From the NCBI GenBank assembly GCA_011959205.1, contig BLLV01000017.1, positions 1 through 44,979 on the forward strand: DNA of 44,979 nt, written 5' to 3'. Position 1 is the stretch's first letter; every line of letters begins with the position of its first letter. Below are positions 27,845-35,153 of the stretch, in pieces. The notes under the pieces are model-generated. The model did not search any database, was not told where the DNA came from, and was given only the letters and a program-made list of their open reading frames with translations. The position numbers and the translations under genes were made by a program. The DNA comes from Bacteroidaceae bacterium (GTDB lineage Bacteria; Bacteroidota; Bacteroidia; Bacteroidales; Bacteroidaceae).

Positions 27845-27905
27845 CAAGGCGGATTGTCGTGTCTCAGCCGTTTGGAAAAACGGATGAGGCGGATAATCCG
27901 CCTTG
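27845..27905. repeat. Nested inverted repeat, possible structured RNA or small palindromic element
   Basis: The outer 11-bp arms (27845-27855 CAAGGCGGATT and 27895-27905 AATCCGCCTTG) are perfect. Inside, CTCA/TGAG and CCGTTT/AAACGG (27868-27873 with 27878-27883, loop GGAA) form a second stem. It begins 13 nt after the GH2 hairpin and has no T-run. Confidence 0.6.
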
Positions 27906-28348
27906 TCGGTTGTTCCTTTATTGCCTGTTTCATCAGGTTTCCGTATAACTGCAAACTGCTCAGTACCATCTACAACACATTTTCAATGTCGGCATCAGCA
28001 TGTATAGACTGGGATAGCATCAGTATGCTTTGCAATACCCACATTGTTTTTTATATATGAAAATAAAGGAGCATAATCTTTTTCAGAAGAACGCAAGTCG
28101 TATGTTATCAGATAAATCATTGTTATTCTTTTATAGAATAGATAATAGGCACAAATGTACTGTTTCTTTAAAAGCCTATTATTTATTTCCATTCTTATTG
28201 CTTTTAGTGAAGAATAAACGAAATAGGTAATGAGAGTATGGAATGAAAAGTGTGACTTTCTGCATTTTTAAATAAAATTCCCTCATTCCTCACTGTAATG
28301 AGGGTGATATACGATAAATTTATTATCTTTCGGACAAATTACAACAAG
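27906..28348. other. Gene-poor, AT-rich gap before the PH-domain operon
   Basis: No supported gene. An 11-nt near-direct repeat (GCATCAGCATG at 27992, GCATCAGTATG at 28017) may be residual. A hairpin CCCTCATT/AATGAGGG at 28280-28304 lies in the likely promoter region, and on the minus strand it is followed by a T-rich stretch. TATCTTTC at 28324-28331 is a one-mismatch -7 element for the downstream operon. Confidence 0.4.
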
Positions 28349-28762
28349 ATGATGAATCGAATTTTTCATGTGAAGATAGCGGGAGGTACTTATCTGTTTC
28401 TGATACTGCTGACAGCTGTCATGGTATTTGCTTTCTGGTGTATGAAGGCAATGATAGGATTGGTGGTGGCATTGGGGCTGATCATTACCATTGAACGTAT
28501 TATCCATTCTACTTATACGCTGACTGCAGATGGAAAACTGGTGGTGTATTATGGCCGTTTCTATAAAGGGAAGACCATTCCCTTGACTGACATTACGGAT
28601 GTGGAGCTGAAACGAAGTCCCGGATTCGGTGGGATTATGCCTTCGAAATATGTATTGATACATTATGAGAAGAAAAATTTATTGTCATTGGTTCCTGTAA
28701 AGCCGGAAGAGTTTATCCATGCGTTGGTGAAACGGCTGGAACATAGAATAGAGGAGGAATAA
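28349..28762 (+). CDS. Small membrane protein with bacterial PH-like domain (paralogue 1)
   Basis: This protein of 137 residues (start 28349, or 28352 at the adjacent ATG) has two closely spaced hydrophobic helices at about 8-48 (GTYLFLILLTAVMVFAFWCM, then AMIGLVVALGLIITI). They are followed by a beta-rich domain of the bacterial PH type: YTLTADGKLVVYYGRF, KTIPLTDITDVEL, YVLIHYEKKNLLSLVPVKPEEFIHAL. The last part matches the DUF304-like pattern of a strand followed by a short helix. The next gene starts 3 nt later and encodes a protein of the same length and plan, so the two are tandem paralogues. The function is unknown; such domains sit on the cytoplasmic face of the inner membrane. An upstream in-frame ATG at 28298 lies before the likely promoter and is not used. 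Confidence 0.8.
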   Translation: MMNRIFHVKIAGGTYLFLILLTAVMVFAFWCMKAMIGLVVALGLIITIERIIHSTYTLTADGKLVVYYGRFYKGKTIPLTDITDVELKRSPGFGGIMPSKYVLIHYEKKNLLSLVPVKPEEFIHALVKRLEHRIEEE

Positions 28763-28765
28763 ATT

Positions 28766-29179
28766 ATGGAACAAGTATTTAAAACAAAAAGAACCCGTAA
28801 CGGGTGGATTATTATAGTCGGTCTGATTGTTCTGATTATTTTCCTGAATGTGTGTCTGGGGAAAAGTTGGGCTTTTTCGGCACTTGGGGGAATTATTGTT
28901 CCTGTGTTAATGTTTTATTCGCAATCGAAAACCATTTATATTGTAAAAGACAATGGTGTGTTGGAAATCAAACCGGGATGGGGGAACAGAATATGTGTAG
29001 ACGGAATCCGTAAAGTATCATATAATCCGCATGCAATGGGAATGCAAAAGGTGAAAATAGAGCACGCCCAAGGTTTTGTGATGATTAACCCTGATAAGCC
29101 TTTGGAATTTGTAGAAGCATTGAGAAAAATAGATCCAAACCTCTCTGTTGAAGGTTTTGAACAGATAAAAAACAATTAA
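28766..29179 (+). CDS. Small membrane protein with bacterial PH-like domain (paralogue 2)
   Basis: This 137-residue protein starts 3 nt after the stop of its paralogue, so the two are translated from one mRNA. Two helices at about 13-55 (WIIIVGLIVLIIFLNVCL and ALGGIIVPVLMFY) precede a PH-like domain (YIVKDNGVLEIKPGWG, ICVDGIRKVSY, VKIEHAQGFVMINPDKPLEFVEALRKI). The final MINPDKPLEFVEAL corresponds to SLVPVKPEEFIHAL in the first copy. The pairing suggests a heteromer in the inner membrane. Function unknown. lpdA follows after 15 nt. Confidence 0.8.
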   Translation: MEQVFKTKRTRNGWIIIVGLIVLIIFLNVCLGKSWAFSALGGIIVPVLMFYSQSKTIYIVKDNGVLEIKPGWGNRICVDGIRKVSYNPHAMGMQKVKIEHAQGFVMINPDKPLEFVEALRKIDPNLSVEGFEQIKNN

Positions 29180-29194
29180 CCCAAAATAAATACC

Positions 29195-30535
29195 ATGAAA
29201 TATCAAATTGCAATTATCGGTGGAGGCCCTGCAGGGTATACTGCTGCCGAAGCTGCCGGAAAGGCAGGACTGAGTGTTGTATTGTTCGAAAAAAGAAGTC
29301 TGGGAGGTGTCTGCCTGAACGAGGGATGTATCCCTACCAAGACCCTGCTTTATTCGGCTAAAGTATATGATTATGCAAAACATGCCTCAAAGTATGCGGT
29401 GAATGTACCCGAAGCTTCTTTCGATTTAGGAAAGATTGTGGCGCGTAAATCAAAGGTGGTTCGTAAACTGGTATTGGGAATCAAGGCAAAACTGACTGCG
29501 CATCAGGTACATATAGTAACGGGAGAAGCCACGATTGTAGATAAGAATACCATTCAATGCGGTGGGGAGACCTACGAATGTGAGAATTTGCTGCTGTGTA
29601 CCGGCAGTGAAACATTTATTCCTCCTATTCCGGGAGTGGAAAATGTGGATTACTGGACGCACCGTGATGCACTGGATAATAAAGAAGTACCTGCTTCATT
29701 GACTATTGTCGGCGGTGGGGTGATCGGTATGGAATTTGCTTCTTTCTTCACCAGTTTGGGAGTACAGGTGACGGTTGTCGAGATGTTGGACGAGATCCTG
29801 GGCGGCATGGATAAAGAGTTGTCGGCCATGCTTCGGGCTGAATATGCCAAGAAAGGAATTAAGTTCCTGCTCAGTACCAAGGTGGTAGGGGTGTCCAAAG
29901 GGGAGACCGGCATTACTGTGTCATACGAAAATGCGGATGGAACAGGAACAGTTACAGCCGACAGATTGTTGATGAGTGTAGGCCGTCGTCCGGTGACCAA
30001 AGGCTTCGGACTGGAAAACCTGAACCTGGAATGGACGGAACGCAGATGCATCAAAGTAGATGAACATTTGCAATCTTCTGTCTCCGGTGTCTATGTATGC
30101 GGTGATTTGAACGGAGTTTCTTTGTTGGCACATACCGCCGTGCGTGAGGCGGAAGTGGCTGTCCATCATATAATAGGTAAGGAAGATGCGATGAGTTATT
30201 GTGCCATACCGGGTGTGGTCTATACAAATCCCGAGATTGCCGGGGTGGGTATGAGCGAGGAAGCCTTACAGGCCGCAGGTATTCCTTATCGTGCTGTTAA
30301 GTTGCCGATGGCTTATTCCGGACGCTTTGTAGCCGAGAACGAAGGAGTGAACGGTGTCTGCAAAGTTTTGACAGCCGAAGATGGTACCGTATTGGGAGCG
30401 CACATGCTGGGTAATCCTGCTTCCGAGTTGATTGTATTGGCAGGTATGGCTATTGAGGATGGTAAAACCATAGAGGATTGGAAACGATATGTATTCCCTC
30501 ATCCTACTGTGGGCGAAATATTCAGGGAATTATAA
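29195..30535 (+). CDS. lpdA: Dihydrolipoyl dehydrogenase (E3)
   Basis: This 446-residue flavoprotein reoxidises dihydrolipoyl groups with NAD+, as the E3 part of 2-oxo acid dehydrogenase complexes or of the glycine cleavage system. FAD binding is shown by IIGGGPAGYTAAEAA at 7-21, and the redox disulfide by GGVCLNEGC (Cys40, Cys45). The NAD-binding VGGGVIGMEFASF follows. The second FAD contact is VYVCGDLNG, and the interface has the catalytic His436-Glu441 in HPTVGE. It is slightly shorter than most homologues (about 470) because the C terminus ends five residues after Glu441. No E1 or E2 gene is near. The stop codon overlaps the start of dacB by one base (TAATG), so the two are translationally coupled. 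Confidence 0.94.
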   Translation: MKYQIAIIGGGPAGYTAAEAAGKAGLSVVLFEKRSLGGVCLNEGCIPTKTLLYSAKVYDYAKHASKYAVNVPEASFDLGKIVARKSKVVRKLVLGIKAKLTAHQVHIVTGEATIVDKNTIQCGGETYECENLLLCTGSETFIPPIPGVENVDYWTHRDALDNKEVPASLTIVGGGVIGMEFASFFTSLGVQVTVVEMLDEILGGMDKELSAMLRAEYAKKGIKFLLSTKVVGVSKGETGITVSYENADGTGTVTADRLLMSVGRRPVTKGFGLENLNLEWTERRCIKVDEHLQSSVSGVYVCGDLNGVSLLAHTAVREAEVAVHHIIGKEDAMSYCAIPGVVYTNPEIAGVGMSEEALQAAGIPYRAVKLPMAYSGRFVAENEGVNGVCKVLTAEDGTVLGAHMLGNPASELIVLAGMAIEDGKTIEDWKRYVFPHPTVGEIFREL

Positions 30536-31935
30536 TGAAACGAGTTTTATTTTTCTTTTTACTGATTTTATCTATTCACTTCATAAACGCCCAGCCGCTG
30601 TCTCAGCGGCTGGACGCTTTACTGCATGAAGAAGTTCTGAAAACATCCGAAGTAGGTATTGCCGTATTCGATCTGACCACCGGAAAGTCCGTTTACCGTT
30701 ATCAGGACGAGAAACTATACCGCCCTGCCTCTGTTGAGAAAATAATCACTTCGGTTACCGCCTTGGCGCAACTGGGAGCGGATTATACCATGGATACCGG
30801 TCTTCGTTATCGCGGAAAGATAGAAAATGATACGCTGAAAGGCAGCCTGTATCTGATAGGCGGTTTTGATCCGGAATTTATGGACGAGGATCTGGACCGT
30901 GTGGTAGATGCATTGGCAAGTCAAGGCATCCGCTATGTGACAGACACCCTTGCGGCGGATGTCTCCATGACGGACTCGGTTTACTGGGGAGCCGGATGGT
31001 GTTGGGACGATACTCCTTATTCCTTCCAGCCCTATCTTTCCCCCCTCATGTTGAATAGGGGCTGCGTGGATGTATCGGTATCTCCTGCTCAGAAGGACTC
31101 GTTGCCCCAAGTTGTTTGTACGCCGGCTTCCGATTATTATCAGGTTCATAATCAAGGGGTGAGCCGTAACCCGCAAGCCGGAAAGCTGAAAATCACCCGT
31201 AACTGGCTTAGCAATGGCAACATCATTACCGTTTCCGGAAATGTTTCTTATCCCCATACCGAGAAGGTGAATGTATACACTTCCAAAGATTTTTTCTTTC
31301 ATACCTTTGTCAGTCGTTTGCGCAGCAAAGGAATTGAAGCGCGAACCTGCACGTATGCCGATTGCCCTGCATCGGCCGACAGCATAGTTACGCTTTATAC
31401 CATCCGAAGACCCTTGAAGGAAGTGTTGGAAAGAGCGTTGAAGAAAAGTGATAACCTGTGTGCCGAATCGATGTTTTATCATTTGGCTGCCAGACGTTCG
31501 ATGCATAAACGGGTGACGGGAGAAGATGGAACCGATGCCATTCATGCTTTTATGAAAACAGCTTTAGGATTTAATCCGGAGAACTACAAGATAGCGGACG
31601 GCAGCGGTGTTTCTGTTTATAATTATATCTCTCCACGTTTGTTATTGGAGTATTTGAAGTATGCCTATTATCATCGGGAGATTTTTCTTCCTTTCTATGA
31701 ATCCCTGCCCATAGCCGGAGTGGACGGTACTTTACAAAACCGGATGAAGCAGACCAAGGCCCAGGGAAATGTGCATGCAAAAACAGGTTCTGTAACCGGA
31801 GTCAGCTCGCTGGCAGGCTATGTAAAAGCTGCTGACGGACATCAACTGGCTTTTGTTATCATTAATCAGAACGTACTGAAATTAAGCCGGGCGCGTGCGT
31901 TCCAAGATAAGTTTTGTGATATTTTATCTCGTTGA
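30535..31935 (+). CDS. dacB: D-alanyl-D-alanine carboxypeptidase/endopeptidase (PBP4, S13 family)
   Basis: This periplasmic penicillin-binding protein of 466 residues trims or cuts peptidoglycan peptide cross-links. The start at 30535 gives the signal peptide MKRVLFFFLLILSIHFINAQ; an upstream in-frame ATG at 30478 lies inside lpdA and is rejected. The three active-site motifs are visible: SVEK with Ser66 and Lys69 in RPASVEKII, SDN in KKSDNLCAES, and KTG in HAKTGSVTGVSS. The large insert between the first two motifs is typical of the S13 family. It starts on the last base of lpdA and is probably the last gene of the PH-PH-lpdA-dacB operon. No intrinsic terminator was seen directly after it. 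Confidence 0.94.
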   Translation: MKRVLFFFLLILSIHFINAQPLSQRLDALLHEEVLKTSEVGIAVFDLTTGKSVYRYQDEKLYRPASVEKIITSVTALAQLGADYTMDTGLRYRGKIENDTLKGSLYLIGGFDPEFMDEDLDRVVDALASQGIRYVTDTLAADVSMTDSVYWGAGWCWDDTPYSFQPYLSPLMLNRGCVDVSVSPAQKDSLPQVVCTPASDYYQVHNQGVSRNPQAGKLKITRNWLSNGNIITVSGNVSYPHTEKVNVYTSKDFFFHTFVSRLRSKGIEARTCTYADCPASADSIVTLYTIRRPLKEVLERALKKSDNLCAESMFYHLAARRSMHKRVTGEDGTDAIHAFMKTALGFNPENYKIADGSGVSVYNYISPRLLLEYLKYAYYHREIFLPFYESLPIAGVDGTLQNRMKQTKAQGNVHAKTGSVTGVSSLAGYVKAADGHQLAFVIINQNVLKLSRARAFQDKFCDILSR

Positions 31936-32020
31936 TTTTGAGTTTTTGAGTGTTCTGAAACGTATTAAGTAGCAGATTTTGCATATAATAGGACAAAATT
32001 TATACCTATTCTGAACGATT

Positions 32021-32056
32021 TTTGCAGCATCGAAACAAGATTGTTTCGTAACTTTG
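32021..32056 (+). promoter_or_regulatory. kduI promoter with -33 and -7 elements
   Basis: TTTG at 32021-32024 and TAACTTTG at 32049-32056 (exact TAnnTTTG) are 24 bp apart, slightly longer than usual. Transcription would start near 32063, about 43 nt before kduI. The palindrome at 32031-32048 fills the space between the two elements. Confidence 0.6.
32031..32048. promoter_or_regulatory. Perfect palindrome, probable operator of the kdu genes
   Basis: CGAAACAAGATTGTTTCG has 8-bp perfect arms around a GA spacer and lies between the -33 and -7 elements, so a bound protein would block transcription. The sequence resembles the GAAAC-GTTTC core of KdgR-type operators and also LacI-family operators. 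The cognate regulator is not in the window. Confidence 0.6.
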
Positions 32057-32105
32057 CCCAAGTCGAAATAATTCGGAATACTATAAAAACATAAAATAGC
32101 TGCTT

Positions 32106-32948
32106 ATGAAGACAAATTATGAAATCCGTTATGCCGCGCATCCCGAAGATGCCAAAAGCTATGGCACCCAAAGGATACGACGGGATTTCTTAATAGAAAA
32201 AGTATTTTCGGACAATGAGGTGAATATGGTTTATTCCATGTACGACCGCATGATTGTAGGAGGAGCCAGACCCGTAGGGGAGGTATTGAAGCTGGCGGCT
32301 ATTGATCCGTTGAAAGCGCCTTATTTCCTTACCCGCCGTGAAATGGGAATCTTCAATGTGGGGGGCCCCGGTGTGGTCAAAGCCGGAAATGCCGTGTTCG
32401 AACTGGATTATAAAGAAGCGCTTTATCTGGGTTCGGGAGACCGGGAAGTGACTTTTGAAAGTAAAGATGCCGGAACCCCTGCCAAATTCTATTTTAACTC
32501 AGTTACCGCTCATCGTAACTATCCCGATAAAAAAGTGACTAAAGCAGATGCCATCGTTGCTGAAATGGGTTCACTGGAAGGTTCCAACCATCGCTGCATC
32601 AACAAGATGCTGGTAAGCCAGGTGTTGCCTACCTGCCAGTTGCAGATGGGAATGACCGAACTGAAACCGGGAAGTGTGTGGAATACCATGCCGGCGCACG
32701 TACACAGCCGTCGTATGGAAGCTTACTTCTATTTCGAAGTGCCCGATGAACATGCTGTTTGCCATTTTATGGGAGAGGTGGATGAAACCCGTCATCTATG
32801 GATGAAAGGCGATCAGGCAGTCTTGTCTCCCGAATGGTCTATCCATAGTGCGGCGGCAACACACAATTATACTTTTATCTGGGGTATGGGCGGAGAGAAT
32901 CTGGATTACAGTGACCAGGACTTCTCATTAATTACAGATTTGAAATAA
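32106..32948 (+). CDS. kduI: 5-dehydro-4-deoxy-D-glucuronate isomerase
   Basis: KduI converts 4-deoxy-L-threo-5-hexosulose uronate, the monomer left after pectate lyase and unsaturated glucuronyl hydrolase action, to 2,5-diketo-3-deoxygluconate in the cytoplasm. The 280-residue length matches E. coli KduI (278). The cupin zinc ligands are His198, His200 and Glu205 in PAHVHSRRME, and His247 in WSIHSA, shifted by two from the E. coli positions. The N-terminal EIRYAAHPEDAKSYGTQRIRRDFL is typical of the family. kduD follows after 36 nt. The gene joins the extracellular pectin-degrading enzymes upstream to central metabolism. Regulation through the palindrome in its promoter is likely. Confidence 0.97.
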   Translation: MKTNYEIRYAAHPEDAKSYGTQRIRRDFLIEKVFSDNEVNMVYSMYDRMIVGGARPVGEVLKLAAIDPLKAPYFLTRREMGIFNVGGPGVVKAGNAVFELDYKEALYLGSGDREVTFESKDAGTPAKFYFNSVTAHRNYPDKKVTKADAIVAEMGSLEGSNHRCINKMLVSQVLPTCQLQMGMTELKPGSVWNTMPAHVHSRRMEAYFYFEVPDEHAVCHFMGEVDETRHLWMKGDQAVLSPEWSIHSAAATHNYTFIWGMGGENLDYSDQDFSLITDLK

Positions 32949-32984
32949 ATCATATAACTTCATTAATTTAATAATAGAACTATC

Positions 32985-33788
32985 ATGAATCAGTATTTGA
33001 ATTTTTCTTTGGAAGGTAAAGTAGCTCTTGTAACAGGCGCTTCTTATGGTATCGGTTTTGCTATTGCGTCTGCTTTTGCAGAACAAGGTGCAACCATCTG
33101 TTTCAACGACATCAACCAAGAATTGGTAGATAAGGGTCTGGCTTCTTACGCTGAAAAAGGAATCAAGGCACACGGATATGTATGCGATGTGACTGACGAA
33201 CCTGCCGTACAGGCTATGGTTGCCACTATTGCAAAAGAAGTAGGTACCATCGATATCCTGGTAAACAATGCCGGTATTATCCGCCGTGTTCCGATGCACG
33301 AAATGGAAGCTGCCGATTTCCGTCGTGTGATTGATATTGACCTGAATGCGCCGTTCATTGTTTCTAAAGCTGTTTTGCCTGCGATGATGGAAAAAGGCCA
33401 CGGTAAAATCATCAATATCTGCTCTATGATGTCTGAGTTGGGTCGTGAAACCGTTTCTGCATACGCTGCCGCTAAAGGTGGTTTGAAGATGTTGACTCGT
33501 AACATCTGTTCTGAATACGGAGAATACAACATTCAGTGTAATGGTATCGGCCCGGGCTATATCGCTACTCCGCAGACAGCTCCGTTGCGCGAAATCCAGC
33601 CCGATGGAAGCCGTCATCCGTTTGATACATTCATCTGCGCCAAGACTCCGGCCGGCCGCTGGTTGGATCCGCAGGAATTGACTGGTCCTGCCGTATTCCT
33701 GGCATCTGAAGCTTCTAATGCAGTGAATGGTCATATTCTTTATGTAGATGGTGGTATTTTGGCTTACATTGGTAAACAACCTAAATAA
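32985..33788 (+). CDS. kduD: 2-dehydro-3-deoxy-D-gluconate 5-dehydrogenase
   Basis: KduD reduces 2,5-diketo-3-deoxygluconate to 2-keto-3-deoxygluconate with NAD(P)H, directly after KduI. The 267-residue classical short-chain dehydrogenase has the nucleotide-binding TGASYGIG at 17-24, NNAGI, and the catalytic Ser147, Tyr160 and Lys164 (YAAAKGG). The end with HILYVDGGILAYIGKQPK is typical of KduD. Codon use is more biased than in neighbours, which suggests high expression. It is in one operon with kduI. 2-Keto-3-deoxygluconate kinase and aldolase are not in the window. Confidence 0.97.
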   Translation: MNQYLNFSLEGKVALVTGASYGIGFAIASAFAEQGATICFNDINQELVDKGLASYAEKGIKAHGYVCDVTDEPAVQAMVATIAKEVGTIDILVNNAGIIRRVPMHEMEAADFRRVIDIDLNAPFIVSKAVLPAMMEKGHGKIINICSMMSELGRETVSAYAAAKGGLKMLTRNICSEYGEYNIQCNGIGPGYIATPQTAPLREIQPDGSRHPFDTFICAKTPAGRWLDPQELTGPAVFLASEASNAVNGHILYVDGGILAYIGKQPK

Positions 33789-33806
33789 TAAGTAGGTATA
33801 AATAGG

Positions 33807-33846
33807 AAGAATCTGCTTGTGTCTTTGGTGATACTGGCAGATTCTT
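33807..33846 (+). terminator. Hairpin after kduD overlapping the next promoter
   Basis: Perfect 10-bp arms AAGAATCTGC (33807-33816) and GCAGATTCTT (33837-33846) enclose a 20-nt loop, with a T-rich stretch to 33855. The loop contains the -33 element of the next promoter, so terminator and promoter share bases. Confidence 0.55.
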
Positions 33847-33856
33847 TGTATTTTTG
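33824..33856 (+). promoter_or_regulatory. Consensus promoter for the DUF4861 lipoprotein gene
   Basis: TTTG at 33824-33827 and TATTTTTG at 33849-33856 match the -33 and -7 elements exactly with 21 bp between them. Transcription near 33863 rules out an in-frame ATG at 33854 and leaves a short leader of about 15 nt before 33878. Confidence 0.72.
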
Positions 33857-33877
33857 CTCATTCAAAAAATAAATAGT

Positions 33878-35050
33878 ATGAAAAAAATCTTTTTAGGAGT
33901 CGTTACGGTGTTGCTGATGTTTTCCTGTTCGCAGAAGGAGCCGGTGATTGTTACTGTAACCAACCCGCTTGCCATGGATAGAAATGGAGAAATGGTGGAA
34001 ATTTCTATGGCTGAAATAACAGGTAAACTGCAATTGCCCGATACAGCGCAAGTTATCGTATGGGACGAGAACGGCCTTGAAGTACCTTATCAGATCACAT
34101 ACGATGGCATGCTTATCTTTCCTGCTTCCGTAAAAGGGGAAGCTTCGGCTACTTATACTATTGTAGAAGGAACTCCGCAACCGGTAGATGTGGTGGCTTG
34201 TGGACGTCAGTACCCCGAACGCCTGGATGATGTGGCGTGGGAAAACGATCGGGCTGCTTACCGTGCATACGGTCCGGCATTGCAACGAAAGGGCGAACGT
34301 GCCTTTGGCTATGACATTTGGACTAAGAGTGTGCCCGAACCGGTGGTGGAAGACCGTTATGACGGCGAATTGAACCGGCACATTTCCTATCATGTAGATC
34401 ATGGAAATGGAATGGACTGTTATGCGGTAGGGCCTACTCTGGGAGGTGGAACTGCTGCCCTGTTTCCTGATAGTACCATTGTCTATCCGTATTGTTACAA
34501 GGAATGCGAGATATTGGATAACGGTCCCCTTCGGTTTACTACTAAACTTGTTTATAATCCTTTGGTAGTCAAAGGAGATTCCAGTGTGGTTGAGACACGT
34601 GTCATTTCTTTAGATAAGGGTTCGCAGTTGAACAAGACCATGGTTTCGTTTGACAATTTGCAGGAAACAACTCCTGTGGTAACCGGCATTGTGTTGCACA
34701 AGCAGAATCCTATGGGATATAGTTTTGACGCAAAGGCGGGTTACATTGCTTATGCTGATTCTACAGAGAATGCTGCCAATAATAATGGGGTGATTTATGT
34801 GGGTGCTGTATTCCCGGCTCATATTACGGGAGCATTTACCCAATTGTTCTCTGAAAAGGAACGAAAAGAACGTGCCGGTGCTTTAGGTCATGTGATGGCA
34901 GTCAGTGATTATGAACCGGATTCCGAGTATACTTATTATTGGGGATCAGGATGGAGCAAGTATGGTTTCGAAACTGAGGCCGATTGGAACAGCTATTTGG
35001 AAGAATATGCTCAAAAGGTACGTAATCCGTTGTCGGTTACTGTAAAATAA
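33878..35050 (+). CDS. DUF4861 lipoprotein linked to uronate catabolism
   Basis: This 390-residue protein has a lipoprotein signal peptide (MKKIFLGVVTVLLMFSC, Cys17). The mature part is beta-rich: VTVTNPLAMDRNGEMVEI, then AYRAYGPALQRKGERAFGYDIW, YHVDHGNGMDCYAVGPTLGGG, and near the end YTYYWGSGWSKYGFETEADW. These runs are typical of the DUF4861 family found next to kduI/kduD or in loci for polyuronic acids such as pectin, alginate or ulvan. No biochemical function can be assigned. The conserved His, Asp and Trp residues and the outer-membrane or periplasmic location would fit an enzyme or binding protein acting on unsaturated uronates; this is inference. It has its own promoter, independent of kduID, and is followed by a strong terminator. 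Confidence 0.85.
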   Translation: MKKIFLGVVTVLLMFSCSQKEPVIVTVTNPLAMDRNGEMVEISMAEITGKLQLPDTAQVIVWDENGLEVPYQITYDGMLIFPASVKGEASATYTIVEGTPQPVDVVACGRQYPERLDDVAWENDRAAYRAYGPALQRKGERAFGYDIWTKSVPEPVVEDRYDGELNRHISYHVDHGNGMDCYAVGPTLGGGTAALFPDSTIVYPYCYKECEILDNGPLRFTTKLVYNPLVVKGDSSVVETRVISLDKGSQLNKTMVSFDNLQETTPVVTGIVLHKQNPMGYSFDAKAGYIAYADSTENAANNNGVIYVGAVFPAHITGAFTQLFSEKERKERAGALGHVMAVSDYEPDSEYTYYWGSGWSKYGFETEADWNSYLEEYAQKVRNPLSVTVK

Positions 35051-35099
35051 AACATCATCTGTATGCCGTTCGGATGGATGCAGATCGGATAATGTGAGA

Positions 35100-35139
35100 A
35101 GGAGTTTGGCAGGAAGCTTTATGCCAAACTCCTCTTTTT
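35100..35139 (+). terminator. Rho-independent terminator after the DUF4861 gene
   Basis: Perfect 12-bp arms AGGAGTTTGGCA (35100-35111) and TGCCAAACTCCT (35122-35133) with a 10-nt loop are followed by CTTTTT (35134-35139). Confidence 0.93.
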
Positions 35140-35153
35140 AAAGAATATAAATT

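Noticed and set aside
27992-28027. Near-direct repeat GCATCAG(C/T)ATG
   Set aside because: Two 11-nt copies with one mismatch and no other sign of an insertion; too weak to call an attachment site or mobile element.
27854-28230. Two short open frames (66-68 codons) in the gap after the GH2 gene
   Set aside because: They run across the hairpin and AT-rich DNA, with compositions unlike neighbouring proteins and no family signal.
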